Assembly: GCA_031261915.1 (NCBI GenBank)
Contig: JAISIT010000034.1
Span: forward strand, 1 to 34,424
Direction of reading: 5' to 3'
Source: Candidatus Methanoflexus mossambicus
GTDB taxonomy: Archaea > Methanobacteriota > Methanobacteria > Methanobacteriales > Methanobacteriaceae
Length of the DNA: 34,424 nt
The position numbers were made by a program, and so were the translations under genes. Positions 26,073-34,424 of the stretch are shown piece by piece. Every line of letters starts with the position of its first letter. Within the stretch, counting starts at the first letter, position 1. Below the pieces are notes generated by a model. It did not search any database. It saw only the letters and a program-made list of their open reading frames with translations, and had not been told where the DNA came from.

Positions 26073-27905
26073 ATGAACGATATATTAATGAAATTTGCTG
26101 AAAATGGAATGAACATATCTCCAGAGAGTTATTATAAAATTCAAAAGCTTAAAAATCCTTTAAATTTTGTATCTTCAATTATAGTTAAACTTAAAAGCAA
26201 ATATAAATCTAAAGAACTTGTAGTTATTAATATTAACATGGTTAACGAATATTTAAATGAATATTTTGACAATGAAACAGCGAACAAAAACAACGAAAAT
26301 ACCATAAACAAAATAAAGAATCAAAAAATTGATAATAAATTAAATGACAAGCAAAATAATGAGATAAATAAAAAAAAAAATAATACACTAGTTAAAACAG
26401 TTAATGAACAAATTAATGAACAAATTAATGAACAAATTAATAAATACAATTACGAAAAAAGTAGTGAAGAAACCACAACCAATGAAATAGCCAAGCAGAA
26501 ATCAGCAAGAAGAGATCAAAAAATTGATGTCGAATATGATTTTAAAATAATTAAAGATACAAGCAATAAATCATATACAAGTGGAGAATTGAGTGATTTA
26601 ATCACATTCTTTAATGATCGCTTTGAAAAACTCTCAACAATACTTGAAAAACGTCCAGAACTGAAAGTAAGACAAAAAATTGGAGAACTTAAAACATACA
26701 ACTATTATAGTGAAGAAAAAAACGAAAGTTATTCAAAAAAGAACACAATATCAAATTATGTTAAAAAAAATTCAAAAAAAGGAAACAATAACAAATTTAA
26801 TGGTTCCAATGAAAATAGCGATTTTGCAGTTATTGGAATGATAAATGATACCCAAATTACAAAAAACGGACATGTGATTATAGAATTAGAAGATGATACT
26901 GGAACAATGAAAATTTTGATTCCTAAACCTAACAATGATTTTAAAAATGATAATGAAGAAAATTTCAAAATAGCTGAAAAATTAGTTAAAGATGAAGTTA
27001 TTGGTGTTATTGGACAAACTGGAAAAAAAGAATTAGCTATTGCATCTAAAATTATTCAACCTGGAGCTATTAGAGTTCAAGAAAAACCTATGAACTTTTC
27101 TGTATGTTTTACATCAGACATTCATATTGGTAGTGAAACATTTGTTGAAGAAGCATTTAAGAAGTTTACAGATTGGATAAATGGAGATTTTGGTGATGAT
27201 AAGCTTAAAGAAATGGGAAAAGACATTAAATATCTTATAATCTCTGGAGATATTGTTGATGGTATAGGAATTTATCCTAACCAAGATAAAGAGTTAAATA
27301 TTAAAGATATAAGAAAACAATACAAAAAAGCAGCAGAATTATTATCAAATATCCGAAGTGATGTTAAAATAATCATTGGACCTGGAAACCACGATGCATC
27401 AAGAGTTGCAGAACCTCAACCTGCTGTTCCTGAAAAATATGCTAAACCACTTTATGAATTAAACAATGTTGAGTTTGTAAGTAATCCTGCATTTGTTTCA
27501 TTAGAAGGAATAACTGTTTTAATGTATCATGGTCGTGGATTAGATGATATGGCTTTAGGAGTTAAAGGAATGTCTATGGAAAAAAATGACAAAATTATGG
27601 AAGAACTTATTCAAAAAAGACACTTAGCTCCACTTTATGGAGAAAGAACTCCTTTAGCATCTGAACATGAAGACCATTTAGTAATAGATCCACTACCCGA
27701 TATTTTTCATACAGGTCATGTTCATATAAATAGCTATTCAAAGAAAAATGGAATTCATCTAATAAACTCTGGAACATTCCAAACACAAACAAGTTTTCAA
27801 AAAACCCATAACATAAATCCAACTGTAGCTGTGGTTCCTGTTTTATATAGGGGCAAATTTTTAGAGATCAATTTCCTTGATTCCGATGTTAATGTGTTAA
27901 AATAA
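26073..27905 (+). CDS. polB: DNA polymerase II (PolD) small subunit DP1, 3'-5' exonuclease
   Basis: 610 residues. DP1 is the proofreading and structural subunit of archaeal replicative polymerase D. After an N-terminal helical domain and a long low-complexity linker (about 68-150 and 210-248), an OB-fold spans about 250-330. The calcineurin-like exonuclease follows: T-S-D-I-H-I-G-S (D349, H351), S-G-D-I-V-D-G (D393), G-P-G-N-H-D-A (N439, H440), Y-H-G-R-G (H486) and H-T-G-H-V-H-I (H549, H551). All metal ligands are present. The linker includes three N-E-Q-I repeats coded by a 12-bp tandem repeat (26403-26438). The DP2 gene is not in this window. There is no clear ribosome site; the upstream DNA is a 32-bp repeat array. 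Confidence 0.92.
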   Translation: MNDILMKFAENGMNISPESYYKIQKLKNPLNFVSSIIVKLKSKYKSKELVVININMVNEYLNEYFDNETANKNNENTINKIKNQKIDNKLNDKQNNEINKKKNNTLVKTVNEQINEQINEQINKYNYEKSSEETTTNEIAKQKSARRDQKIDVEYDFKIIKDTSNKSYTSGELSDLITFFNDRFEKLSTILEKRPELKVRQKIGELKTYNYYSEEKNESYSKKNTISNYVKKNSKKGNNNKFNGSNENSDFAVIGMINDTQITKNGHVIIELEDDTGTMKILIPKPNNDFKNDNEENFKIAEKLVKDEVIGVIGQTGKKELAIASKIIQPGAIRVQEKPMNFSVCFTSDIHIGSETFVEEAFKKFTDWINGDFGDDKLKEMGKDIKYLIISGDIVDGIGIYPNQDKELNIKDIRKQYKKAAELLSNIRSDVKIIIGPGNHDASRVAEPQPAVPEKYAKPLYELNNVEFVSNPAFVSLEGITVLMYHGRGLDDMALGVKGMSMEKNDKIMEELIQKRHLAPLYGERTPLASEHEDHLVIDPLPDIFHTGHVHINSYSKKNGIHLINSGTFQTQTSFQKTHNINPTVAVVPVLYRGKFLEINFLDSDVNVLK

Positions 27906-28017
27906 AAATTAAACAATTTTAAAACTAAAATATCGAATTTAAATTAAAGATATAAGTTTAAATTAAAATATAAATTTAAATTAAAAATATGAATTAAAAC
28001 TTAAAAATAAGAATTAA

Positions 28018-28683
28018 TTAAATGTTATTTAAAGTATTATATACAAATTGAATTTTAGCTGTTTCTTCAACAAATTCTGCTAAGTCTCCTGCCTCTTCTA
28101 TTGTTTTTCCAACTGAAATAACTCCATGCTCTTTTAAAATTAGAACATCCTCATCAGAAATAGCTATTGAACTGTGTTTTGCAAGTTCAATTGTTCCTGG
28201 TTTTTTATATGGAATTTCTTTTAAAAATTCCCTTTCTATTTTTCCAAAACCCTCCATTCGTTTTAATTTTTTATTTGAAAAAGAAAAGCCAGTAGCATAG
28301 GGGGAATGAGTATGAACTATTCCATTAATATCTTTTCTATTTTTATAGATATAAGTATGCATTAAAACTTCAGAAGACGGTTTTCCATTATTATTTTTAA
28401 TATTATTATTTTTAATTATTTTATTATCCTTTTTAATATTATTAAAACTATCAATATCAATATTATTTCCATTAATATCAACTAAAACAATATCATTAAA
28501 TGATAAACGATTTAAAGACATTAAAGTAGGAGTAATAGCTATTACATTATTATTATCTACTTTTATTCTTCCACTAATGTTTCCAGCTTTACCAGAAACT
28601 AATTTCCTTTCAAAAACATATTTAGAAACATCAAGAACAGAATTTATTAATTTTTCAATAGACTTTTCAGTTACAATATCCAT
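28018..28683 (-). CDS. Class II aldolase (fuculose-1-phosphate aldolase-like)
   Basis: 221 residues of the AraD/FucA class II aldolase family. Metal ligands H124 and H126 are in V-H-T-H-S-P-Y-A, with a third His at 186 in K-E-H-G-V-I-S. E105 in P-S-S-E-V is the catalytic acid position. S-G-K-A-G-N-I-S-G-R (30-39) is the phosphate-binding loop. The closest methanogen protein I know is MJ1418, an L-fuculose-1-phosphate aldolase; a physiological role in lactaldehyde supply for F420 has been proposed. Residues 73-100 are an Asn/Lys/Ile-rich insert. The ATG at 28683 follows GTGATATT. It is convergent with DP1 and 264 bases from the methyltransferase gene. Confidence 0.82.
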   Translation of the reverse strand: MDIVTEKSIEKLINSVLDVSKYVFERKLVSGKAGNISGRIKVDNNNVIAITPTLMSLNRLSFNDIVLVDINGNNIDIDSFNNIKKDNKIIKNNNIKNNNGKPSSEVLMHTYIYKNRKDINGIVHTHSPYATGFSFSNKKLKRMEGFGKIEREFLKEIPYKKPGTIELAKHSSIAISDEDVLILKEHGVISVGKTIEEAGDLAEFVEETAKIQFVYNTLNNI

Positions 28684-28947
28684 AATATCACTATTAAAAA
28701 AATATCAAAATTAAAAAAGTAAAAACAATGAACAATATAAAATTTTAAACATTAAACTAAGTTACACAATATTATTTTTAAAAAAATAAATATAATTAAT
28801 AATAAACTTTAAATTTAAACTAATATTAAGCTATTATGGGAGATATATTTTGTAAATAACTATGTTTAAATATATTAAATATTACAAAGTATTTAACTAT
28901 TTAATTAAAAAATGTTATTGATATAACTTTAATTTACTATGATATGA

Positions 28948-29970
28948 TTAATATTTTTCAAAAATGACTCCTAAACATGGACTTTCAGAACCAAAATATC
29001 TACAATATTTTCGATTTATAAAAGAAGAAAATAATTTTGTTAACCATGTTCCTATTAAATTATTTTTTAAGTATAATTCATATAAATAGCTACCCAACTT
29101 ACATCCATAATTTAAACTATAAAAAGTATTACCATTTCTATCTAAAACAGATTCATAAATAGGAATAAGATTATTTTTATAAACCGGATATTTAGAATTA
29201 TATTCTTTAAAATTTACAAAGTTTAAATTTAGTTTTAAACTATCCCCAATATATTCCATAGATCTTTTATTAAAATTCCATAAATGAATAGGAGGTAAAT
29301 CTCCTTCCCATATAGAATGATTATCATTAAACGAAGAATTAGGAGTAGTAATTAATAGTTTTCCACCAGAAACTAACATACTTTTAAGGCATCTTATAAA
29401 GAATTTTGGATTCTCTAAATGTTCAATGACTTCATTCATTACAATTAAATCATATTCATTTTTATGATTTTTACAATAGTTTGTAACATCACCCACAATA
29501 AAAAAATCACCAAACCGTTTTGTTGAATTTTCAACAGCTTGTTTAGAAATATCTATTCCTTTAACATCATATCCTGATTTTTTTAAAGCAAAAGTTAAAT
29601 ATCCTAATCCTGAACCTACTTCAAGAATTTTTTTATCATTAAAATCTTCATTATTAAGTAGATTATAAATTGGAAAATATGTAACTTCATGTGATTGCAA
29701 ATAATTTAAGGGATTTTTTTCTTTTTTGATATGATTCATGTAAATATTATATCTACGATATCCTGGGATTTTATCTGGTTGTGAATAAATAAAATCATAA
29801 ATTTCAGTAACATTAATTAATGGATAAGAAAAACGAACCCCACAACTATTACACTGATATACAGAGAAAATATCTGGTTCTTTATATCCTGGAAGATTAT
29901 CTTCAATTAAAAATGCTGAATTATCACATAATCCACATTTAATTTCATTGTGTGTGTGTGTGTGTTACTC
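28948..29970 (-). CDS. Class I SAM methyltransferase with N-terminal zinc-ribbon; (AC)n tract next to the start
   Basis: 340 residues from the ATG at 29970, which has GGGTG six bases upstream. An internal ATG at 29739 would drop the first 77 residues, but those contain a clear zinc ribbon (K-C-G-L-C, Y-Q-C-N-S-C-G; C12, C15, C40, C43), so the longer form is right. Motif I is L-E-V-G-S-G-L-G-Y (near 117-123), followed by D-V-K-G-I-D-I-S, V-M-N-E-V-I-E-H-L-E-N-P and G-G-K-L-L-I-T-T-P-N, as in Methyltransf_23-type enzymes that often act on sugars or surface polymers; the substrate is unknown. Codons 3-8 consist of a dinucleotide repeat (29949-29962) whose length sets the reading frame. No neighbour suggests a pathway. 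Confidence 0.85.
29949..29962. repeat. (TG)7 dinucleotide microsatellite inside the start of the methyltransferase gene
   Basis: Seven TG units on the plus strand read as N-T-H-T-H-N codons on the minus strand, immediately after M-S. Gain or loss of one unit shifts the frame. Confidence 0.9.
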
Positions 29971-30059
29971 ATGAAAACACCCAAGTATGAACTATAAATA
30001 AAATAAACTAAAATTAAAAAAAAACTTAAAAAAAACTTAAAAAAAACTTAAAAATTAAA

Positions 30060-30317
30060 TTAAGAGCTTTTAAGACCTTCTAATTTGCTTAAAATTTCCC
30101 AAATTAATGTTCTTGCGTGAACAGGGACATTTGGATCATTACTGATTTCATCTAACTTTAAAATAACTTCACTTGCACGAAGAGTTTCATCTTTTTCTTC
30201 ATCAGCCAAGATTACATTAGATTCATCTGCAACACGCCTAATATTTCTTGGAATTGTGTTATTACCGACTATATGGGTTAAAATTTCTGATACATCAATA
30301 AATACATCATTTGTCAT
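30060..30317 (-). CDS. UPF0147 family protein
   Basis: 85 residues from the ATG at 30317, which follows GGAGG at ideal spacing; an open extension to 30356 is hydrophobic leader DNA and is excluded. The sequence D-V-S-E-I-L-T-H-I-V-G-N-N-T-I-P-R-N-I-R-R-V-A-D-E-S and A-R-T-L-I-W-E-I-L-S-K-L-E matches the small helical UPF0147 family found across archaea. It is soluble, acidic, with no Cys. Its function is not known. It is isolated between AT-rich gaps. Confidence 0.88.
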   Translation of the reverse strand: MTNDVFIDVSEILTHIVGNNTIPRNIRRVADESNVILADEEKDETLRASEVILKLDEISNDPNVPVHARTLIWEILSKLEGLKSS

Positions 30318-30643
30318 AGAAAAACCTCCAAATATAAAAATTAAAAATAGTAGCATAAACTATATATGAATTAAATTGAATTAGGAATTTAAATTAATAA
30401 CTGAATTAAATTATACCTCATTATTGAACATTAAAGCATATTTACTATTTAAGTTATCTTAAACATCCAAATAATTATTCAAAAATGAAAATATATAAAA
30501 ACTATCTAAAAAACATGTAAAAAAAATTATCATCATAATAAAAAAAATTATCATAATAAAAAAAATTATCATCATATTTAAAAATATAATATATAAATTA
30601 TATATTTAATAGTATTTATAACTTTCTATCAAAAAAATAAAAA
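30318..30643. other. Intergenic region with AT-rich imperfect repeats
   Basis: No gene is seen. Three imperfect aaaaaaattatcatcataat-type units lie at about 30520-30577. The cbiG stop is at the right end and the UPF0147 promoter should be at the left. Confidence 0.5.
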
Positions 30644-31816
30644 TCAGTTAGAAATAGCTACAGCTATTGTAACTCCATTAAAAGCTGTTTTTTTATAAAT
30701 TAACTTAGAATCATTATTGTTTGAATATTTTTTTCCTATTATTAATGCCACTGGCTCACAAACTCCGTCAATATTAAATTTTCTTTTAACAAATTCTGAT
30801 TTAGAACAATCATCACATTTAAAATTTCTTATTGTTTCTATATCCACTATGTCTAATGGTAATTTTAAATCATTTGCAGATTCAATTATTCCTTTTTCAT
30901 CTTTTTTTATTGAAGCTGTTGCAATTCTATCAATTCTATCTATTGGAATTTCTAAATCATCGCATACATTGTTAATAGCATTTAAAACATCTTCTCTTTT
31001 AATTCCTTTTCTTGTACCAATTCCAAAAACAATAGTTTTAGGATTAAAAATAATATAAAATTTCTTAGATTTCTCTTTTAAAATAGCTATTATTTGTTTA
31101 TGAATTTTAAAATTATTATTCTCATTAATATTATCCATATTAGCAATACAATCATTAGTATCAATTATATTGTCAATATAACCATCATCTTCAAGTATAT
31201 TACCAATATAACCATCATCTTTAAGTATATTACCAATACTACAAATATCAGGACTAATTATAAAATTATTATTGTCATAATCAGAATTATTTTTTAAAAA
31301 ATCATCAATATATGAAATATCATAGTTTCCATGGAGAGTTATAGTTTTATTATTTAAAATTCCTTTATTAAATTTTAAAATTTGTTTTTTATCATCAATA
31401 TCAAAATAAAATTTATTTGCTAAAACATCAATGCCTAATTTATTAAAATTATCTGTTGCAGTACTTATTACTGAATTAGCATTTATAATTTTAGATATTA
31501 TCGCAGTATATTCATTAGCTCTTCCAATATGCCCTGAAAGAATACTTATCACATTATTTCCATTATCATCAATAGCTATTACTCCTGGATCGGTTGTTTT
31601 ATCTTTAATATATGGAGCTATTGATCGAACAAGAATACCTGTTGCCATGATTCCAATAATAAGATCATAGGAATTAAAAATATTTTTTACCGTATCAATA
31701 ATGTTTCCTTGAAAAAGATCAGTCCTGATAATCTTTGAATCAGAATCAAAAACATTTTTTAAAGTTTTTGAAATCTTTTCTCCATTTTTACTGATATATA
31801 AAATAGCTATTTTCAT
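30644..31816 (-). CDS. cbiG: Cobalt-precorrin-5A hydrolase CbiG
   Basis: 390 residues. CbiG opens the lactone ring of cobalt-precorrin-5A with loss of acetaldehyde in the anaerobic cobalamin pathway. The N-terminal and central parts show I-G-I-M-A-T-G-I-L-V-R-S-I-A-P, D-P-G-V-I-A-I-D-D-N-G and S-I-L-S-G-H-I-G-R-A-N-E. The C-terminal domain starts at V-F-G-I-G-T-R-K-G and has A-T-A-S-I-K-K-D-E-K-G. A linker near 195-225 holds Y-I-G-N-I-L-E-D-D-G repeats coded by a 30-bp tandem repeat (31174-31233). C-D-D-C at about 337-340 is unusual. cbiB ends 42 bases upstream on the same strand, so the two are probably one transcript. Confidence 0.9.
   Translation of the reverse strand: MKIAILYISKNGEKISKTLKNVFDSDSKIIRTDLFQGNIIDTVKNIFNSYDLIIGIMATGILVRSIAPYIKDKTTDPGVIAIDDNGNNVISILSGHIGRANEYTAIISKIINANSVISTATDNFNKLGIDVLANKFYFDIDDKKQILKFNKGILNNKTITLHGNYDISYIDDFLKNNSDYDNNNFIISPDICSIGNILKDDGYIGNILEDDGYIDNIIDTNDCIANMDNINENNNFKIHKQIIAILKEKSKKFYIIFNPKTIVFGIGTRKGIKREDVLNAINNVCDDLEIPIDRIDRIATASIKKDEKGIIESANDLKLPLDIVDIETIRNFKCDDCSKSEFVKRKFNIDGVCEPVALIIGKKYSNNNDSKLIYKKTAFNGVTIAVAISN
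31174..31240. repeat. 30-bp tandem repeat inside cbiG
   Basis: Two units (31174-31203 and 31204-31233) differ at one base; a partial third follows. They encode a repeated I-G-N-I-L-x-D-D-G-Y segment in the interdomain linker. Confidence 0.85.
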
Positions 31817-31857
31817 ATTAACTGGAAATATAATATTTTAAATAAAAATACAAAAAA

Positions 31858-33117
31858 TTAAATAAAAATACAAAAAATTAAATAAATTAAATAGAATATA
31901 ATTGATAAAACTATAAATGAAAGTAAACAAGCAAGTTTATTAAGTTTAATTGCATGATTTAAATCTTTAAAGCCGATTTCTTTATTTTTATCTCCTAATT
32001 TATAAACTCCTTTTTTTTCCAGTTGAATATTCAATGCTCCTGCTGTTGAAGCCATTGTAAAACCAGAATTTGGGCTTGGAGTATTTCTACTGTCTCGCCT
32101 ATAGATTTTCCAGCTTTCTTTCCAATCTAAATTTAAAATAGCTGAGGCAATTACAATCATTAATCCTGCAAATCGTGAAGGAATATAATTTAAAACATCA
32201 TCTAATTTAGCAGGGAAATAACCAATGAATTTATATTTTTCATTTTTGTATCCAACCATTCCATCAAGAGTATTAACCGTTCTAAAACTAATAGCTATCA
32301 ATATTGGAATAATTAAAATCAAAAATAAGCCTATATCCGAAATAATTCCCATATTAAAGATATTTTCAATAGCAATATCCATATTCATTGAATTAATTAC
32401 ATTATTTGGCAAAATATTTACTAAATTAGTTACTAAACTATTTGCTAAATTTGAGATATTTAAAATATTTAATTTAAATAAAATTAATAAAATGTCTAAA
32501 GATAAAAAATAGTAAAAAAATACACTTACAACCGAATCAGTGATATTTTCACTTAAAGTTTCAATAATTGCAGATAAAATAAATTTATCATTTAAATCTT
32601 TAGTATTTCTACTTACCAAATAAGAAAGTGATTTTCTTGCAACTCGTATATTATTTTTTAAATCGTTTCCAACATTTTTAGCAGATTTAAAAAGAAATTT
32701 AATTGAAAATGTTGAAGATAAAACAATAATTAAGAATATCAACAATATCAAAAATAAAACAAAACTTATAATGTTTGTTATATTTAAATTAGCCAATAAA
32801 TCAAAAATATATAATAAATTAAAATAATATAATCTATTAATACCATATAACAAACTAATATCAAATAATATTGACGATATAATAGCTATTACAAATAAAA
32901 CTACAAATAAAACTAAAATTGCCAATATAAAACCAGATAATTTATTTTTAATTTTAATTAAGGGTTTTGAAAATAAATCTATTAACTTTCCAATGAATAC
33001 TACTGGATGAATCTTAACTGGCAATTCTCCAAAAATTAAATCAAAAATAATAGCGATTATTATGATTATTAATGGAATTAGGAATAAAAAATTATTTAAA
33101 TCGATAATGGAAAACAT
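31858..33117 (-). CDS. cbiB: Adenosylcobinamide-phosphate synthase CbiB/CobD
   Basis: 419-residue membrane protein that attaches the aminopropanol arm to adenosylcobyric acid. Family marks are D-L-I-F-G-E-L-P-V-K-I-H-P-V-V-F-I-G, S-A-I-I-E-T-L-S-E-N-I-T-D-S-V-V-S-V-F, F-R-T-V-N-T-L-D-G-M-V-G-Y-K-N-E-K-Y, R-F-A-G-L and S-R-N-T-P-S-P-N-S-G-F-T-M-A-S-T-A-G-A-L. It is about 100 residues longer than usual because of hydrophobic, Asn/Ile/Leu-rich inserts near 95-125 and 215-265. The ATG at 33117 has no strong ribosome site. It lies upstream of cbiG. A cupin gene 73 bases further up is on the same strand. Confidence 0.9.
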   Translation of the reverse strand: MFSIIDLNNFLFLIPLIIIIIAIIFDLIFGELPVKIHPVVFIGKLIDLFSKPLIKIKNKLSGFILAILVLFVVLFVIAIISSILFDISLLYGINRLYYFNLLYIFDLLANLNITNIISFVLFLILLIFLIIVLSSTFSIKFLFKSAKNVGNDLKNNIRVARKSLSYLVSRNTKDLNDKFILSAIIETLSENITDSVVSVFFYYFLSLDILLILFKLNILNISNLANSLVTNLVNILPNNVINSMNMDIAIENIFNMGIISDIGLFLILIIPILIAISFRTVNTLDGMVGYKNEKYKFIGYFPAKLDDVLNYIPSRFAGLMIVIASAILNLDWKESWKIYRRDSRNTPSPNSGFTMASTAGALNIQLEKKGVYKLGDKNKEIGFKDLNHAIKLNKLACLLSFIVLSIIFYLIYLIFCIFI

Positions 33118-33189
33118 TTAACTCATATTTAATTTTAATTTATTATTTAAAAAATTATCTTAATTTATTATTTAAAGAATTGATTAAAT

Positions 33190-33516
33190 TTATTTTTCTG
33201 ATTTAATTAAAGTTAAAATCATTTTAAATTGTTCAATAGCTACAAGCCCATGAGGAATATTGGCAGGCATTATAATTAGTTCTCCTTCTTTAAGATAATA
33301 ATCCACATTGTCAATTGTAATTTTAGCTTCTCCATCAATTATTTCAACCATAGCATCAAAGGGAGCACTATGAGTAGATAAACTTTCTCCTTTATCAAAT
33401 GCAAAAATAGTAACATTACCAGCTTCTTTTTTAATTAATTCTCGACTAACAATAGCTCCGTCCTGATAACTTACAAATTCTTTAATATTAATAATTTCAG
33501 ACCTTAAATCTTCCAT
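33190..33516 (-). CDS. Small single-domain cupin
   Basis: 108 residues from the ATG at 33516 (a GTG two codons earlier is possible; GAGGT lies upstream of both). It is a compact double-stranded beta-helix. F-D-K-G-E-S-L-S-T-H-S-A-P-F-D-A-M-V-E-I-I-D-G-E-A occupies the place of cupin motif 1, with only one His instead of H-x-H. Motif 2 is G-E-L-I-I-M-P-A-N-I-P-H-G-L. Such proteins bind a metal or small ligand; a catalytic or sensor role cannot be told from sequence. The reduced His set suggests a weak or altered metal site. Its link to the cobalamin genes downstream is only positional. Confidence 0.8.
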   Translation of the reverse strand: MEDLRSEIINIKEFVSYQDGAIVSRELIKKEAGNVTIFAFDKGESLSTHSAPFDAMVEIIDGEAKITIDNVDYYLKEGELIIMPANIPHGLVAIEQFKMILTLIKSEK

Positions 33517-34205
33517 AAACACACAACCTCAATGTTTAAAATATTATAAAATAAAATATTATAAAAATATAAAAATATTATAAAATAAAATATTAAAGAA
33601 ACTTAAAATAAAATAAAAAGAAAAATAAAATAAAAATTACATTTGAAACATACCCCTAAATTTCTTTATTGAATCTTTATTTTATCTCATTTTTAAAAGA
33701 AATAAATTATTAACTTTTATTTTTTCATTAAAAATATTGTATAATTAAAAATATTATTTATATATTTATATTTAATTGAAATCTATTCAATTTTGATTAA
33801 ATTAGTTAAAATAATTAAATATGTTCAAAATAATTAAATTAATTAAAATTATGATTAATTAGCCAATTACATTTAAAATATAAATTAGATTAAAAATGAT
33901 GAATAATGATAAATTAATGACAAATAATTTAAAAAATAATAAATAATAATAAAATTGATATAAAATGGATAAAACTAATGATAATAAAAAATGATAAACA
34001 ACTAAAATGATAAACAACTACAAATAATAAATACAATACTATATAATTTAATTAATTAATATATTTAATGATATACTTTAATATTTTAATAGTAATATAC
34101 TTTATATTAAAATATAATTTAATGAGATATTAAGATATATATTATAGTATGTGTCATAATTTTTCACAAAGAGTTTATATACTATGAGTTTCAAAAATAG
34201 GTATT
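33517..34205. other. 689-base intergenic region
   Basis: I see no gene. A 24-bp direct repeat (aaaatattataaaataaaat start) occurs at 33538-33561 and 33572-33595. The remainder is AT-rich, with many taa/aat runs, and ends with the TATA box of the next gene. A short TGTG...CACA inverted repeat lies at about 34150-34168. Confidence 0.5.
34174..34181 (+). promoter_or_regulatory. TATA box of the partial transposase-like gene
   Basis: TTTATATA lies 25-32 bases before the ATG at 34206. Archaeal transcription starts about 25 bases after the TATA box, so the transcript is probably leaderless or nearly so. Confidence 0.5.
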
Positions 34206-34424
34206 ATGAGCACTGAAGTTAAACTTATAGAACATATGGATATTGGAGATTTGAAAAAAGAAATTCACGAGCTTGAAAAAGTTGTTAAAAATGTTAATCG
34301 TTTGAATTTTATATATCAAATGTATAGAACACATAATGTTGCAGAATCATGTGAAATTACAGGAATTCCAGTTAGAACTGGATATGATTTGCTTAAAAAA
34401 TGGAATGAATTTGGAATTGAAGGT
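34206..34424 (+). CDS. Helix-turn-helix protein, probable IS630-type transposase N-terminus (partial)
   Basis: 73 codons from the ATG at 34206 run off the window. The protein starts with a coiled, charged stretch (D-L-K-K-E-I-H-E-L-E-K-V-V-K-N-V-N-R), then a helix-turn-helix: I-Y-Q-M-Y-R-T-H-N-V-A-E-S-C-E-I-T-G-I-P-V-R-T-G-Y-D-L-L-K-K-W-N-E-F-G-I-E-G. The W-x-x-x-G-I-x-G ending is typical of HTH domains at the start of IS630-like transposases and their solo derivatives. Without the catalytic part this is a family-level guess. A transcription regulator is the alternative. Confidence 0.6.
   Translation, partial: MSTEVKLIEHMDIGDLKKEIHELEKVVKNVNRLNFIYQMYRTHNVAESCEITGIPVRTGYDLLKKWNEFGIEG

Overview
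The window is very AT-rich DNA (roughly 25% GC by eye) with an archaeal gene set: a DNA polymerase D small subunit, a KEOPS Cgi121 subunit, NreA, UPF0147, an MJ0158-family PLP protein, CimA, and QueE/QueD, which in archaea serve archaeosine synthesis. The composition, the GGTGA/GGAGG-type ribosome sites and the Asn/Lys/Ile-rich proteins suggest a Methanobacteriales methanogen, most likely Methanobrevibacter-like. That placement is inference, because no methanogenesis gene is present. I saw no rRNA, tRNA or CRISPR array.

Layout. 136-2194 (minus): an ABC/AAA15-type ATPase followed by a nuclease-like partner with no ordinary start codon, a candidate defence pair. 2516-4358 (minus): MJ0158-family PLP protein and a small unknown protein. 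4359-5636: a long gene-poor gap with short tandem repeats and one conspicuous hairpin (5060-5120). 5637-8023 (plus): cimA, a Gdx/SugE-type SMR exporter and cgi121. 8531-9370 (plus): a ZIP-family transporter. 9423-13554 (minus): a fold-type I PLP enzyme, nreA, a membrane-anchored glycosidase-like protein and an Asn-repeat/Cys-rich protein. 13814-17343 (minus): three proteins with four CBS domains each, plus a universal stress protein. 17661-19192 (minus): queE and queD. 19526-21373 (plus): an XPD/DinG-type Fe-S helicase. 21402-23526 (minus): a PhoU-domain protein and an MgtE/SLC41-like transporter. 23710-25693 (minus): cbiH with a C-terminal Cys-rich domain, and a membrane-anchored unknown. 26073-27905 (plus): PolD DP1. 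28018-33516 (minus): class II aldolase, a methyltransferase whose start lies upstream of a (TG)7 tract, UPF0147, cbiG, cbiB and a cupin. From 34206 (plus): the start of a helix-turn-helix, transposase-like gene that leaves the window.

Themes. Three cobalamin genes (cbiH, cbiG, cbiB) lie on the same strand but apart from each other. Many otherwise conserved enzymes carry Asn/Asp-rich inserts, often encoded by short tandem repeats, and most gaps also hold short tandem repeats. A 10-bp palindrome, AATAGCTATT, recurs about eleven times, mostly read as Ile-Ala-Ile. The items most worth following are the ATPase/nuclease junction with its A7 and G6 runs, the dinucleotide repeat next to the methyltransferase start, and the isolated hairpin at 5060-5120.
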